NCBI RefSeq assembly: GCF_015295825.1
Contig: NZ_DVEH01000036.1
Span: forward strand, 1-57,404
DNA: 57,404 nucleotides
Reading direction: 5' to 3'
Source of the DNA: Thermosynechococcus sp. M98_K2018_005
GTDB lineage: Bacteria > Cyanobacteriota > Cyanobacteriia > Thermosynechococcales > Thermosynechococcaceae
The position numbers and the translations under genes were made by a program. The notes below the pieces were generated by a model, which worked only from the letters and a program-made list of their open reading frames with translations, made no database searches and was not told the DNA's origin. This document shows positions 26,840-36,100 of the stretch, one piece after another. How positions within the stretch are numbered: the first letter of the stretch is position 1; the number at the start of each line of letters is the position of its first letter.

Positions 26840-28707
26840 ATCCACCTGCGCCTCATCTTATTTGCCCGGAGTGCGGCACTGCAAATTCCATTCACCAAGT
26901 TGAGTGTTGCCACTGTCAGGTGCCACTCTTGAAACGCTACTTGTGGGCGATCGGTTCTGGTTTGGATCGCTACACTGTGGGTGAACGGGTGGGCGATCGC
27001 TATCTGGTGCAAGGGAAACACTTGCTCTTAGACCTATTGCCGGGGGAGCCAGCGCCGAGTGTGGACAACACCTCCCAGCTCTACCGTCCCTATCTGCGCC
27101 TATTTCCCAAGCGTCCCCATGTCCCGGAGTTATTTGGCGCCCTTTCCCTTCCTGAAGGAGAACTGTTGCTCCTTGAGCATGCCCCCGTCAGTTGCATTGA
27201 CATTGCCGATGCCAAAGTTACCCTCGGTCTCACCCATGCCGCTCCCCTCACCACCATCTGGGAGAAAGCCAATTTAGTGCGCCGCCTCAACTGGTTATGG
27301 CAAATCATCTCCCTTTGGCCAGCGTTAGTGGCAGAAAATGTGGCTCTCACACTGCTCAATCCCCAGCTTTTGCGAGCTGAGGGATCCCTTGTGCGGCTTC
27401 TGCAACTGCAAGCGGGCAATAATCCCACCTTGGCTGACCTTGGCAAATTCTGGCAAACCCATTTCAGGTTTAGCGATCAAGGGGAAAATTTTCAGCAGGC
27501 CTTCATGATCCTGTGTCGACACATGCAGGACATTCAGGACACTACCCCTGAATTTATTCGTGACAGCCTAGAGACCCTCTTTCAACAGGCTCTTGATCAC
27601 CTCGGCTATGAGTACCACTACGATATTGCCAGTCGCTCTGACCAAGGGCCTAGTCGGACTCGCAATGAGGACAAGTGTTTTCCAGAGTGCGATCTCACGA
27701 GCCAATCACAGGTGCTTGCCTTGGTGTGTGATGGCGTCGGGGGGCATGAAGGGGGCGATGTCGCTTCGGGCTTAGCCGTTCACATTCTCAAGGAGACGCT
27801 AACCCCCCTCAAACTGCTGGAGATGTCCCCTGCGACGGTTGAGCAGGCGATTCAAACCGCCATTCGCCGCACCAATGATGCGATCAATCAACGCAATGAT
27901 ATGGAGCAGCGCCACGAACGCCAGCGCATGGGAACCACAGTTGTCGGTGCCCTGATTGAACACGCCTATCTTTACCTTGCCCACATTGGCGATAGCCGCG
28001 CCTACTGGATTAACCGCTGGGGCTGTTACCAGCTCACCCTCGATGACGATGTGGCCAGCCGTGATGTGCGCTTGGGGATGAGTACCTACCATCAAGCCCT
28101 TGAACTCCCCTACGGTGGTTCCTTGGTGCAAGCTTTGGGTATGGCACCCTCCCAGCATCTGCACCCCACAGTTGAACGCTTTTTGCTGGATGAAGAGGGA
28201 ATTCTTTTGCTGTGTTCCGATGGCCTCAGTGATTTTGACCGTGTCGACACCTACTGGCCGCAGTACCTCCTGCCTGTGCTCCAAGGTCAGCTTTCCCTGA
28301 CAGTTGCGGCCGAGCAGCTAATTGATCTTGCCAATCACCTCAATGGCCATGACAATGTGACAGTGGTGCTTATTCACTGTCGGGTGAAGAATGCATCGGG
28401 TGTCATTGACTTGGACTACAGCGATATTGTCTGTCAAGGGGAGTTGCCAGAGGTGACAGACATTACAATGAGCTACGTCCCCCCACCCGAGCCATCGGAT
28501 CTCGATCTGACGGTTTCCCAGATTGTGGAACCCCCTCAACCCCAACCCAAACCGCAGCCAGCCCAAAGGCCTCGTTCCCAAGCGTGGCTGTTACTACTGG
28601 TTGCGGTGGGCGTTGCTACCGCTGCCCTTGGCTTTCTGGCTGTGATGACTTCTATGAATCGCTCTGTGGTAGAGCCATCCCCTTCACCGTTGACCCCACC
28701 CCAATAA
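26836..28707 (+). CDS. PP2C-type protein phosphatase with zinc-ribbon head and membrane tail
   Basis: The 623-residue protein opens with a zinc ribbon (CPECG and CCHC within residues 10-30). A domain of about 210 residues follows that looks like a very degenerate protein-kinase fold (VGERVGDRYLV, then LLLLEHAP). The PP2C phosphatase domain (about 260-520) keeps the metal-binding motifs DQGPSRTRNEDK, CDGVGGHEGGD, IGDSRAY, LLLCSDGL and GHDNVTVV. A Pro-rich linker leads to one C-terminal membrane helix near 590-612. It should dephosphorylate Ser/Thr proteins; targets are unknown. The stop shares one base with the queA start (TAATG), so they are coupled. Confidence 0.9.
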   Translation: MNPPAPHLICPECGTANSIHQVECCHCQVPLLKRYLWAIGSGLDRYTVGERVGDRYLVQGKHLLLDLLPGEPAPSVDNTSQLYRPYLRLFPKRPHVPELFGALSLPEGELLLLEHAPVSCIDIADAKVTLGLTHAAPLTTIWEKANLVRRLNWLWQIISLWPALVAENVALTLLNPQLLRAEGSLVRLLQLQAGNNPTLADLGKFWQTHFRFSDQGENFQQAFMILCRHMQDIQDTTPEFIRDSLETLFQQALDHLGYEYHYDIASRSDQGPSRTRNEDKCFPECDLTSQSQVLALVCDGVGGHEGGDVASGLAVHILKETLTPLKLLEMSPATVEQAIQTAIRRTNDAINQRNDMEQRHERQRMGTTVVGALIEHAYLYLAHIGDSRAYWINRWGCYQLTLDDDVASRDVRLGMSTYHQALELPYGGSLVQALGMAPSQHLHPTVERFLLDEEGILLLCSDGLSDFDRVDTYWPQYLLPVLQGQLSLTVAAEQLIDLANHLNGHDNVTVVLIHCRVKNASGVIDLDYSDIVCQGELPEVTDITMSYVPPPEPSDLDLTVSQIVEPPQPQPKPQPAQRPRSQAWLLLLVAVGVATAALGFLAVMTSMNRSVVEPSPSPLTPPQ

Positions 28708-29771
28708 TGCCTGGTTGTGACGATTTTTCCCTCGACGCCTACGACTATCACCTGCCTCCGGAGCGGATTGCCCAACACCCCGTTTCTCCCCGCGATCATT
28801 CCCGCCTGATGGTGGTGGCACGGGACACTGCTACAGATCACTACTTCTATGAGCTACCGCAGCTGCTGCAACCGGGAGATTTGCTGGTACTCAATGATAC
28901 ACGGGTGATTCCGGCGCGGCTGATAGGTCAAAAAGTGGGCGGCTCTGGCCGCACTGTTGAGGTGTTTCTCCTCGAAGAATTGAGCGATCGCCGGTGGTTG
29001 GCCTTGGTCAAGCCCGGTCGAAAATTGCGCCTTGGGGCGGTGATTCAAATCGGCACGCTGCAAGCAAGAGTACAGGCCATTGATGAGGAGACCCGAGGCC
29101 GAGTGATTGAATTTGACCTGCCGCCGGGCGATCGCCTGTGGTCATATCTCGATCAACTAGGAGAAGTGCCCTTACCTCCCTACATTGACAACCCCATTGA
29201 AGATACTGAGCAATACCAAACCGTCTATGCCCGCCGTCCCGGTGCCGTGGCTGCGCCAACCGCTGGCTTGCACTTTACCCCCGAACTCTTTAGTAAGTTG
29301 GCCGATCGCGGCATTGATCACTGTTTTCTGACGCTCCATGTGGGCATTGGCACCTTTCGTCCTGTGGAGGCCAGCGATATTCGCCATCACCATCTCCACG
29401 AAGAATGGATTGAGGTACCGGCTGCTACCGTCGAGCAGATTCAGACCACCAAAGCTGCTGGAGGACGGATTATTGCCGTCGGCACCACCGTTATTCGCTC
29501 CCTAGAAACGGCAGCCCAGTCAGGCACCCTTCAGCCGTTTTGTGGGAAGAGTGATCTCTATATCTATCCGGGGTATCAGCCCAAGATTGTCGAGGGCTTC
29601 ATTACCAACTTTCATCTGCCCCGCTCTAGCTTGATGATGCTCGTCAGTGCCTTTATTGGCCGCAAACGGCTACTTGAGTTGTACCAACAGGCCATCGATC
29701 GCCAGTACCGCTTCTATTCCTTTGGCGATGCCATGCTCATTTTGCCCAGCGCTTGCCACAATGCTGTTTGA
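28707..29771 (+). CDS. queA: tRNA preQ1(34) S-adenosylmethionine ribosyltransferase-isomerase QueA
   Basis: The frame is open from 28584, but QueA homologues begin near FSLDAYDYHLPPE, so the ATG at 28707, sharing its A with the upstream TAA, is the start. The 354-residue product shows the family blocks: LPPERIAQHPVSPRDHSRL near 15-33, LVLNDTRVIPARL near 60-72, RRPGAVAAPTAGLHFT near 175-190 and the C-terminal NFHLPRSSLMMLV. QueA transfers the ribosyl group of AdoMet to preQ1 in tRNA, the penultimate step to queuosine. No other queuosine gene is nearby. Coupling to a PP2C gene is positional only. Confidence 0.96.
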   Translation: MPGCDDFSLDAYDYHLPPERIAQHPVSPRDHSRLMVVARDTATDHYFYELPQLLQPGDLLVLNDTRVIPARLIGQKVGGSGRTVEVFLLEELSDRRWLALVKPGRKLRLGAVIQIGTLQARVQAIDEETRGRVIEFDLPPGDRLWSYLDQLGEVPLPPYIDNPIEDTEQYQTVYARRPGAVAAPTAGLHFTPELFSKLADRGIDHCFLTLHVGIGTFRPVEASDIRHHHLHEEWIEVPAATVEQIQTTKAAGGRIIAVGTTVIRSLETAAQSGTLQPFCGKSDLYIYPGYQPKIVEGFITNFHLPRSSLMMLVSAFIGRKRLLELYQQAIDRQYRFYSFGDAMLILPSACHNAV

Positions 29772-30222
29772 GTGTGCTATCTTAAAGCCAGTTGTTTTGC
29801 AAATTACCGTTCAGGGAGATGGAGGTGATGCCCATGGCAGATAGTAGTAAACGCTTGGGTCGTCGTTTTGGAGTAGCTCAGCTCTAGGGAAGAGTTATTC
29901 TCCATCTGTTGATTTGAAATCGACACCTAGGAGGCCACTTCTCCTAGCAGTTGATACCCACGATAACCACCAGACCGCTCCTGAAGCCTTCTTTGGGAGC
30001 GGATGGCTTTTTAGGGGTGTTTTGGGTATCTCTGAGCGATACTGTCGTTGTATGACTAGGCATTAAAAAACATTTCAGATGCTGGGTTGCCAATGGGGCA
30101 GCGATCTACAGTAGGGGCAACCGGAACGTCGCCATTATTGGCCAGAGAAGACAAATTAAGAGTGAACAACGACTAATGATGGTGGACTCTGGAACTGTAA
30201 CTGTTGCGTTCTGAGAGTAGCC
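29772..30222 (+). other. Structured intergenic region, possible small RNA and terminator
   Basis: These 450 bases have no long frame. A run of hairpins lies at 29870-30007: GGAG to CTCC enclosing CTCT/AGAG (29872-29904), CTAGGAG/CTCCTAG (29927-29947) and CCGCTCC/GGAGCGG (29975-30002), the last followed by ATGGCTTTTT, a plausible rho-independent terminator. A 19-codon frame starting at 29832 behind GGAGATGGAGG (reading MPMADSSKRLGRRF) ends just before them. Further right, GGTTGCC and GGCAACC (about 30085-30122) also pair. This looks like a short transcript with structure, perhaps a regulatory RNA or a decayed leader; I cannot assign a family. Confidence 0.4.
29975..30012 (+). terminator. Probable rho-independent terminator downstream of queA
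   Basis: CCGCTCC pairs with GGAGCGG around a 14-base loop, and the stem is followed after ATGGC by TTTTT. It is 200 bases after queA, so it more likely ends the short structured transcript between the genes than the queA mRNA itself. Confidence 0.5.
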
Positions 30223-30408
30223 ATGGCCGTTCAATTCCTACCCCAAAAAACGCCGCGCTCGTATCCCATTAGTGGTACCAAGCTACTGCTAGTCGTGCTG
30301 TTGAACCTCTTGATTGCCGGCTATATCTTCTGGGCATACCGCACTGCCCATGAGCATCAGCTCCCGACCCAACGCAATCCGATCTTCCGCAACCTGCGTT
30401 CTCGCTAG
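30223..30408 (+). CDS. 61-residue single-pass membrane protein, unknown function
   Basis: The small protein has a basic N-terminus of about 20 residues, one membrane helix (LLLVVLLNLLIAGYIFWAY, about 22-40) and a polar, basic tail ending LRSR. This size and layout are common for small subunits or assembly factors of cyanobacterial membrane complexes, but I recognise no named family. GAGAG precedes the ATG by 6 bases. It is followed 60 bases later by the nitrilase-family gene. Confidence 0.7.
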   Translation: MAVQFLPQKTPRSYPISGTKLLLVVLLNLLIAGYIFWAYRTAHEHQLPTQRNPIFRNLRSR

Positions 30409-30468
30409 ACTTGCCCTAGGCAGATTGCGACGATAGAATGAGAGATTGCTGTCTTTTTTTTAACGGGC

Positions 30469-31281
30469 ATGAAATCCTATCTCGCTGCCGCAGTGCAAAT
30501 GACGAGCCAACCCAATCTTGAGACGAATCTGGCTCAGGCAGAAGAGTTGATTGAATTGGCGGTGAGACAGGGAGCAGAACTCATTGGGTTGCCAGAAAAC
30601 TTTTCCTTTCTCGGTGACGATCGCGAGAAAGTCGCCCAAGCGGCAACAATCGCTGAGCGGACTGAGGCTTTTTTGAAACGCATGGCACAGCGATTTCAGA
30701 TTACCTTGGTGGGGGGTGGTTACCCGGTACCAGCAACCGAAGGCAAAGTCTATAACACAGCCGTACTCATTGGCCCTAACGGAGAAGAATTGAGCCGTTA
30801 CCAAAAGGTGCATTTATTTGATGTCGATTTGCCCGATGGCAATATCTACCACGAATCGGGCACAGTGCTCGCCGGGCGGCAATTGCCCTCTGTTTATCCC
30901 AGTAAGGAACTGGGGAATATCGGCTTGTCGGTGTGCTACGATGTCCGCTTTCCAGAACTTTACCGCGCGCTCTCCCAAGCGGGGGCAACGGTGCTCTTTG
31001 TGCCGGCGGCCTTTACCGCCTTCACGGGTAAGGATCACTGGCAAGTTCTACTGCAAGCTCGGGCGATCGAAAATACCTGTTATGTTATTGCGCCAGCTCA
31101 AACGGGCATTCACTATGCGCGGCGGCAAACCCACGGCCATGCCCTGATTGTGGATCCTTGGGGAACTATCCTCGCAGATGCGGGCGATCGCCCTGGCCTC
31201 GCGATTGCGGCCATTGAACCTAGCCGCCTTGAGCAAGTGCGCCAGCAGATGCCCTGCCTGCAACACCGTGTCTTTTGCTAA
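30469..31281 (+). CDS. Carbon-nitrogen hydrolase, Nit/omega-amidase type
   Basis: The 270-residue protein is a nitrilase-superfamily amidase. The catalytic triad is in place: E43 (LPENFSF), K113 (YQKVHLFD) and C156 (SVCYDVRFPELYR). Length and motifs fit the Nit1/Nit2 group, which hydrolyses omega-amides such as alpha-ketoglutaramate or deaminated glutathione; which substrate applies here cannot be read from sequence. It is soluble and should act as an oligomer in the cytoplasm. An upstream T-run (TTTTTTTTAACGGGC) lies just before the ATG, without a clear Shine-Dalgarno. Confidence 0.93.
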   Translation: MKSYLAAAVQMTSQPNLETNLAQAEELIELAVRQGAELIGLPENFSFLGDDREKVAQAATIAERTEAFLKRMAQRFQITLVGGGYPVPATEGKVYNTAVLIGPNGEELSRYQKVHLFDVDLPDGNIYHESGTVLAGRQLPSVYPSKELGNIGLSVCYDVRFPELYRALSQAGATVLFVPAAFTAFTGKDHWQVLLQARAIENTCYVIAPAQTGIHYARRQTHGHALIVDPWGTILADAGDRPGLAIAAIEPSRLEQVRQQMPCLQHRVFC

Positions 31282-31400
31282 TGCGTGGGCAAATTTGAAA
31301 TAAATCGTAACATAGCATACAGCCGGGGGGAGTTTCCTAGGCTATCGTAGAATCATAGCTGAATCCTTGCCCTCACTCCAAACCGACTAGGAGAGTATCT

Positions 31401-31598
31401 ATGGAAAGCGTTACGGTACCTAACCCGCAAGCCTCCGCCGAGGTTTGGAACTCTCTGAAGCGAGCGATCGCCCACAGTTCAGGTTTTCAGCGTTGGCTGA
31501 GCGAAAAGCAGGCCAGTGTTGTCGTCGAGCAGCCCACGGATCTCGATGCCTGCGTTACCGCTTACCTGCGCCAGGCTCTCGAAACCCTTGCCTATTAA
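31401..31598 (+). CDS. Small conserved cyanobacterial protein, unknown function
   Basis: The 65-residue soluble protein is preceded by AGGAGAG 7 bases before the ATG, and an open promoter-like AT-rich stretch lies at 31300-31360. It is helical, with a SLKRAIAHSSGFQRWLSE segment (about 18-35) and an Asp/Leu-rich C-terminal helix ending ALETLAY. I think it belongs to a short family found in many cyanobacteria, but cannot give a name. No role can be proposed from the neighbours. Confidence 0.75.
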   Translation: MESVTVPNPQASAEVWNSLKRAIAHSSGFQRWLSEKQASVVVEQPTDLDACVTAYLRQALETLAY

Positions 31599-31853
31599 AA
31601 TTGGTAAGAATTCTAAGCTTTGCCCCTATCCTGGGAGACCGGTTGACCTGCTTCGGTGCAATACGCAGCAGGCCGCAAGCCGAATGCGATGGCCCTAAAA
31701 AAGCAGCGATTCAGTTAGTGCGTACAGAACTTAGGGCATGAGATGAGAAAGCTGCTGATCTGAGCGATCACCAGCGGGTGGTGGATGCCCGCCTATGGGT
31801 CTTTATTGTGGCCCTTGCTGGGGGGATTTTGGCTTATCTTTCTTTGATAAAAG
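31599..31853. other. Intergenic region with one long-range stem
   Basis: There is no supported gene here. GCCCTAA (31692-31698) can pair with TTAGGGC (31731-31737) around a 32-base loop. The right part contains a GTG-initiated frame with a hydrophobic segment (VFIVALAGGILAYLSLI) that runs antisense into pilD; without a ribosome site it is not called as a gene. Confidence 0.35.
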
Positions 31854-32705
31854 TTAGCGCACAAACACACCAGGCAAGAAGGTTTCGAGATAAAGATGAA
31901 TCAATTGGCGGCCAAAGAGACTACTGACAATAGCCGCCACTGCCAAAAAGGGGCCAAAGGGAATCGGTTGCCGCCGCTGAATCCAACCGAGGGCAATCCC
32001 CAGTCCACCCATCAGGCCACCGAGGGCACAGGCCAAGAAAAAGGTAACGAGCAATCCCTGCCAACCTAACCAAGCCCCGATCATCGCTGCCAGTTTGCTA
32101 TCGCCTCCCCCCATGACCTCCTGACCAAGGGCGATCGCCCCCCCCCAGCGGATCAGATCAAAGAGCCAAATGCCAATCACTGCGGCAATGATGCCTTCCG
32201 TGAGTCCGCCTAGACCCGTCATTAACCCTCTCACGAGCAAGCCAACAATCAACCCCCACTTTGTCAGAGGATGGGGCAGCGTCATCGTGTCTAGATCAAT
32301 TAAGGCCAAGGCCAAGAGCCACGCACTCAGCAGCCATAGCACAAGGGTTTGCACTTGCCACCCACTCACAGCCACAATCAGGACGTACAGCAGTGCCATC
32401 AACAGCTCAATCGCAGGATACCGCCAAGAAATCGGCGCATGGCAGTAGCGACATTGCCCCCGCAGGAATAGCCAGCCCAAAATCGGGATATTGTCCCAGG
32501 GCTTGAGTGTGGTCAAACAAATCGGGCAGCGAGACGGCGGATAAAGGAGCGATCGCCCACTCGGCACACGGTAGATCACAACATTGAGAAAGCTCCCCAC
32601 CGCTGCCCCAAGGCCAAAGACAAGGCAGTAGCTGGCAAAGGTCAAAACAGTTAGTGCAGTTATAGGCGTGTTACTTCCGGCAGATGATCGTAGGGAATAA
32701 AGCAT
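31854..32705 (-). CDS. pilD: Type IV prepilin peptidase/N-methyltransferase PilD
   Basis: The 283-residue polytopic membrane protein begins with a helix ending in GSFLNVVIYRVPSGRS, the family signature. A cytoplasmic zinc loop with two CxxC pairs follows (CPIC near 60 and CRYC near 85), linked to the methyltransferase domain. The aspartyl protease residues are in LIDLDTMTLP (near 137-143) and GGGDSKLAAMIG (near 205). It cleaves and methylates type IV pilins, needed for motility and natural competence. Its start overlaps the upstream 75-residue gene by 46 bases, which is large; a later non-ATG start is possible but would cut the first helix. Confidence 0.94.
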   Translation of the reverse strand: MLYSLRSSAGSNTPITALTVLTFASYCLVFGLGAAVGSFLNVVIYRVPSGRSLLYPPSRCPICLTTLKPWDNIPILGWLFLRGQCRYCHAPISWRYPAIELLMALLYVLIVAVSGWQVQTLVLWLLSAWLLALALIDLDTMTLPHPLTKWGLIVGLLVRGLMTGLGGLTEGIIAAVIGIWLFDLIRWGGAIALGQEVMGGGDSKLAAMIGAWLGWQGLLVTFFLACALGGLMGGLGIALGWIQRRQPIPFGPFLAVAAIVSSLFGRQLIHLYLETFLPGVFVR

Positions 32706-32887
32706 TCTTGGGGCAGCAGCACTGGTTGGCTAGTAAACAGCACATAGCCCCGCAGGGTTTGCCGATTAACAGCGACACCCGCAGGCACCGTTTTTGCCCC
32801 ATGAACCTGCTGGTAGAGATTATAGATGGATTGAGCAGCGACTAATAGGGGGGTCTCAACGGTTTCCATGGTCGGCAAAACTGGCAT
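32660..32887 (-). CDS. 75-residue protein upstream of pilD, unknown function
   Basis: The frame opens at 32914, but GAGGAG lies 8 bases before the ATG at 32887, giving MPVLPTMETVETPLLVAAQS as the start. The product is soluble, with a helical first half (SIYNLYQQVHGAK) and a beta-like second half (GYVLFTSQPVLLP), and ends in EVTRL. Its last 46 bases overlap pilD in another frame, so the two are very likely cotranslated. I do not recognise the family; a role in pilus biogenesis is suggested only by position. Confidence 0.65.
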   Translation of the reverse strand: MPVLPTMETVETPLLVAAQSIYNLYQQVHGAKTVPAGVAVNRQTLRGYVLFTSQPVLLPQECFIPYDHLPEVTRL

Positions 32888-33197
32888 GTGCCCCACTCCT
32901 CGGCAATCGAACAATTAGAAACGGTTATGTTTGGTTTTAAGCCAATCATCAGTTCTCATCAAGCGCCCTACCTATGCAAAAGCAGATTTGAAATCCTCTG
33001 CCTGAAAGTCAATCGTTTTGTCTGAGCAAAGCGATAGCCTAGAGGTAGGACGGAGCTAAGACATCTTCCCCGTGAAATCACCTCAGGAGAGTACTCACTA
33101 AAGAATGAATTGTTTCACCATGCCAAGCCCCCTGGCGATCGTTGACGTAGCCCTGTAGCCATTTACCGTGTTCTTTGTTTCCTCACACTACCCAACC
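32888..33197. other. Divergent intergenic region, pilD side to multi-PAS gene
   Basis: About 300 bases without a supported gene. It must contain promoters in both directions. A 17-codon frame starts at 33104 behind CAGGAGAGT and ends before the multi-PAS gene; it is too short to call. No repeats or hairpins of note. Confidence 0.35.
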
Positions 33198-36100
33198 ATG
33201 AACTCACAGCAGGTCTCCCTTGCCAATCATCTGCACCGTTTGCCTCATCCTGTCTTGGCGGGCGATCGCAAGGGCACCATTCTTTATGCCAACGCTGCGG
33301 TGCAACGGTTATTGAACCACGCTACTACCGATTTAGCGGGCCTCTCCGTCATCGAGCGACTGTCCGCCAACTTTGATTTATCCCTAGAGCGGTTCCAGCC
33401 GGTGCTCAACACCCAAACCCCGGCACAATGGGACTGCTATGATCCGCGCCAACAGCAGTGGTGGCAACTGGATTTAACCGCTGATGCTCACGGCTGGACC
33501 CTGGCCCTAACGGAAATTACGGCACGCTATCGCCATTGGCTGCTCCAAGAAACGCGGGTTAATGAACTGGAAAAATGTTGGCAGCGATTTCACACCCTGA
33601 CGGAGATAGGTCAGCAGCTCCTCTGGGAAATCCAAGGGGAGCGGTGACAGTCAAGGGGTGCTGGGGTATCCCTTAGAACAACTGCCCAAAACCCTGCGAG
33701 CGTGGCAGCAACTAATCTACCCAGAGGATCAAGAGCGCTTTTGGCAAGCCATCCTTCAGCAAGGGGGGCACCACCCTGCGACTTGGAATATCGCCTGCGC
33801 CATGCCAATGGTGCGTATGTTTGGGTGCGCGATCGCTGGGAATATCGGCAGCAACCACCAAACACTACGACAATTATCGGCGTCATGGTCAATATCCATG
33901 ACCAAAAGATACAGGAAATGCGCCTGCGAGAGAGCGAACAACGCTATCGCAACCTCGTAGATCACCTACCCGCCGTGGTGTATCGCTGTGCCATCGATGC
34001 TTCGTGGACAATGGAATACCTAAGTCCCAAGTTCGCTGACCTGACGGGGTATTCCCCTAGCGAACTGGTGTACAATCAGCTTCATAGCTACGCTGGTATT
34101 ACACATCCAAAAGATAGCGATCGCGTTGATTGCAGCATCCATGAGGCTCTTGCCAAGGGCTTGGCCTTTAGTTTCGGCTACCGCATTCTTTGCGCCGATG
34201 GGTCGGAGCGTTGGGTGCATGAGTACGGTCAGGGAGTTTATGACGTGACCGGCAAGGCCTATGCAATTGAGGGCATCATTGTGGATGAAACAGAACGGAT
34301 TCAGTCAGAGGAAGCCCTCAGAGAAAGTGAGCATCGCTGGCGTGCGGTCTTTGAAAATGCCCAAGTCGGGATTATTGTCACTAGCCCTGCTAACCACTAC
34401 CGCCTGGTATATTGTAACCCCTTTTTTTGCCAATTTGTCGGCTACACCGCTCCTGAACTGGCAAATCTTACCGCCCATGATCTGACCTTTACTGAAGATT
34501 GGCCTGAGGAAGCTGCCCTCATCCAAGAGTGTCAACTGGGACTGCGCAATACCTATCAAATTGTCAAGCGTTACCGCCACAAAAAGGGGCACACCGTCTG
34601 GGGAAATTTAACCCTCTCCTGTGTGCGCAATGCCAATGGTGAGCCTCAGCTGCTGATTGCCCTGGTTGATGACATTACCAGCCAACGCCAACTGCAACTA
34701 GCCCTCGATCGCGAGCGCAACCGCTATGAGCAGTTAGTAAACAATTGCCCCGTCATCATTTTGACCCTCAATCGCGACAAAATTCTCTTAACCAGTAATT
34801 GGGTTGGCTTGAAGACACTGGCAGCGGCTCAAGTCGTTCCCGGCATGTCATTTTCGGCACTGCTCCATCCCCAAGAATCAGTGACTCGGGTGGAAGCCCT
34901 GATTGACCGCGTCTTGGCGGGAGAAACCATTAACGACGAGGAAATTCTACTGCGTTGCCGCACCGATGCCCCCTGTGATATGCTGAGCCACCTTTTTCCC
35001 CTGCTGGATGAGGAGGAAGAAATTGCGGGTTGTGTGGTGGTCTGTACTGACATCAGCGATCGCAAACGTGCCCTTGCTGAACTGGATGAGCGCGAGGCTC
35101 AATATCGCAGTGTTTTCGAGTCCGTGGCCGATGGCCTAGTGATCTATGACACTGAAACCCTTCGGGTCATTGAGGTCAACCATGCCACTTGTGCCATCTA
35201 TGGTTATCGTCGCAGTGAATGCCTTGAACTCCAACCCGAGGATTTTTTGCACCCCGACTACCGCGATCAGTTTCAGGAATTCCTACACACGATTCAGCAT
35301 CAGCACAGTTGGCGCGGTGTCAGTAGGCATCGCCGTAGGGATGGCCAGATCATTGATGTGGATATTTTTGCCACAAGGTTGCGCTACAAAGGCAAAGATC
35401 AAGTCCTTTGCGTCATCCGCGATATTACGCAAATCAAGCGTTTTGAAGAGACTCAAAGGGCGATCGCCAAAGAACTCGGCCGACGGGAGGCGCTCTTTCG
35501 CAATCTGATTAATGATTTAGATGTGGGAGTGATGCTGCTGGCTGCCGATCTCTCCGTAAAAGTGATTAATCCTCGGGGGTGTGAGCTGCTAGGGGCTACA
35601 GAAGCAAACCTCATTGGTCAAAACCCAACGGAGATGGCTTGGGATGCCCTCAACGATGCCGGGGAACCAATGCGGCCAGCGGCTTTTCCGCTGAGGATTG
35701 CCATTGCCCAAAAGCAGCGAGTACAAGGGGTGATGGGTATTCTCAATCAACAAACCCAACAGCGGGTCTGGCTGCAAGTGACCGCTGATCCAGAAGTAAC
35801 GGCAACGGGGAGCATTGAGCAGGTAATTCTCACCTTTAGCGATATTAGCGATCGCAAGCGCTACGAGGCCTACCTTCACGATCAAGCAGTTCGCCAGCGA
35901 GAACTCAACCAACTCATTCAGGAGATTCGGGAGGCTCCTAACCTCCATCAGGCCTTTGCCAAAGCAGTGCAGCGGGTGTGTCATATTCTGCGGATCGATC
36001 GCGCCATTGTTGTCAAGTACGAGCCAGAACAGCAGCACTGGCTTCCCCTAGTAGAGTTTCTCAACAAACCGCATATGACCCCTAGCCTGGGGCTGACGAT

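Noticed and set aside
28584-28706. Longer QueA start
   Set aside because: The extra 41 residues lie in the PP2C coding end in another frame and are not part of QueA homologues.
29866-29950. tRNA-like string GTAGCTCAG in the queA downstream region
   Set aside because: There is no T-loop consensus (GTTCRANNC) and no acceptor stem, so it is not a tRNA.
31445-31853. Frame with hydrophobic segment running antisense into pilD
   Set aside because: No ATG, no ribosome site, and internal stop at 31741; more likely chance.
33168-33647. Reading 33168-33647 and 33702-36923 as two separate genes
   Set aside because: The PAS domain between them is readable in the third frame and joins both sides, so one broken gene explains the data better.
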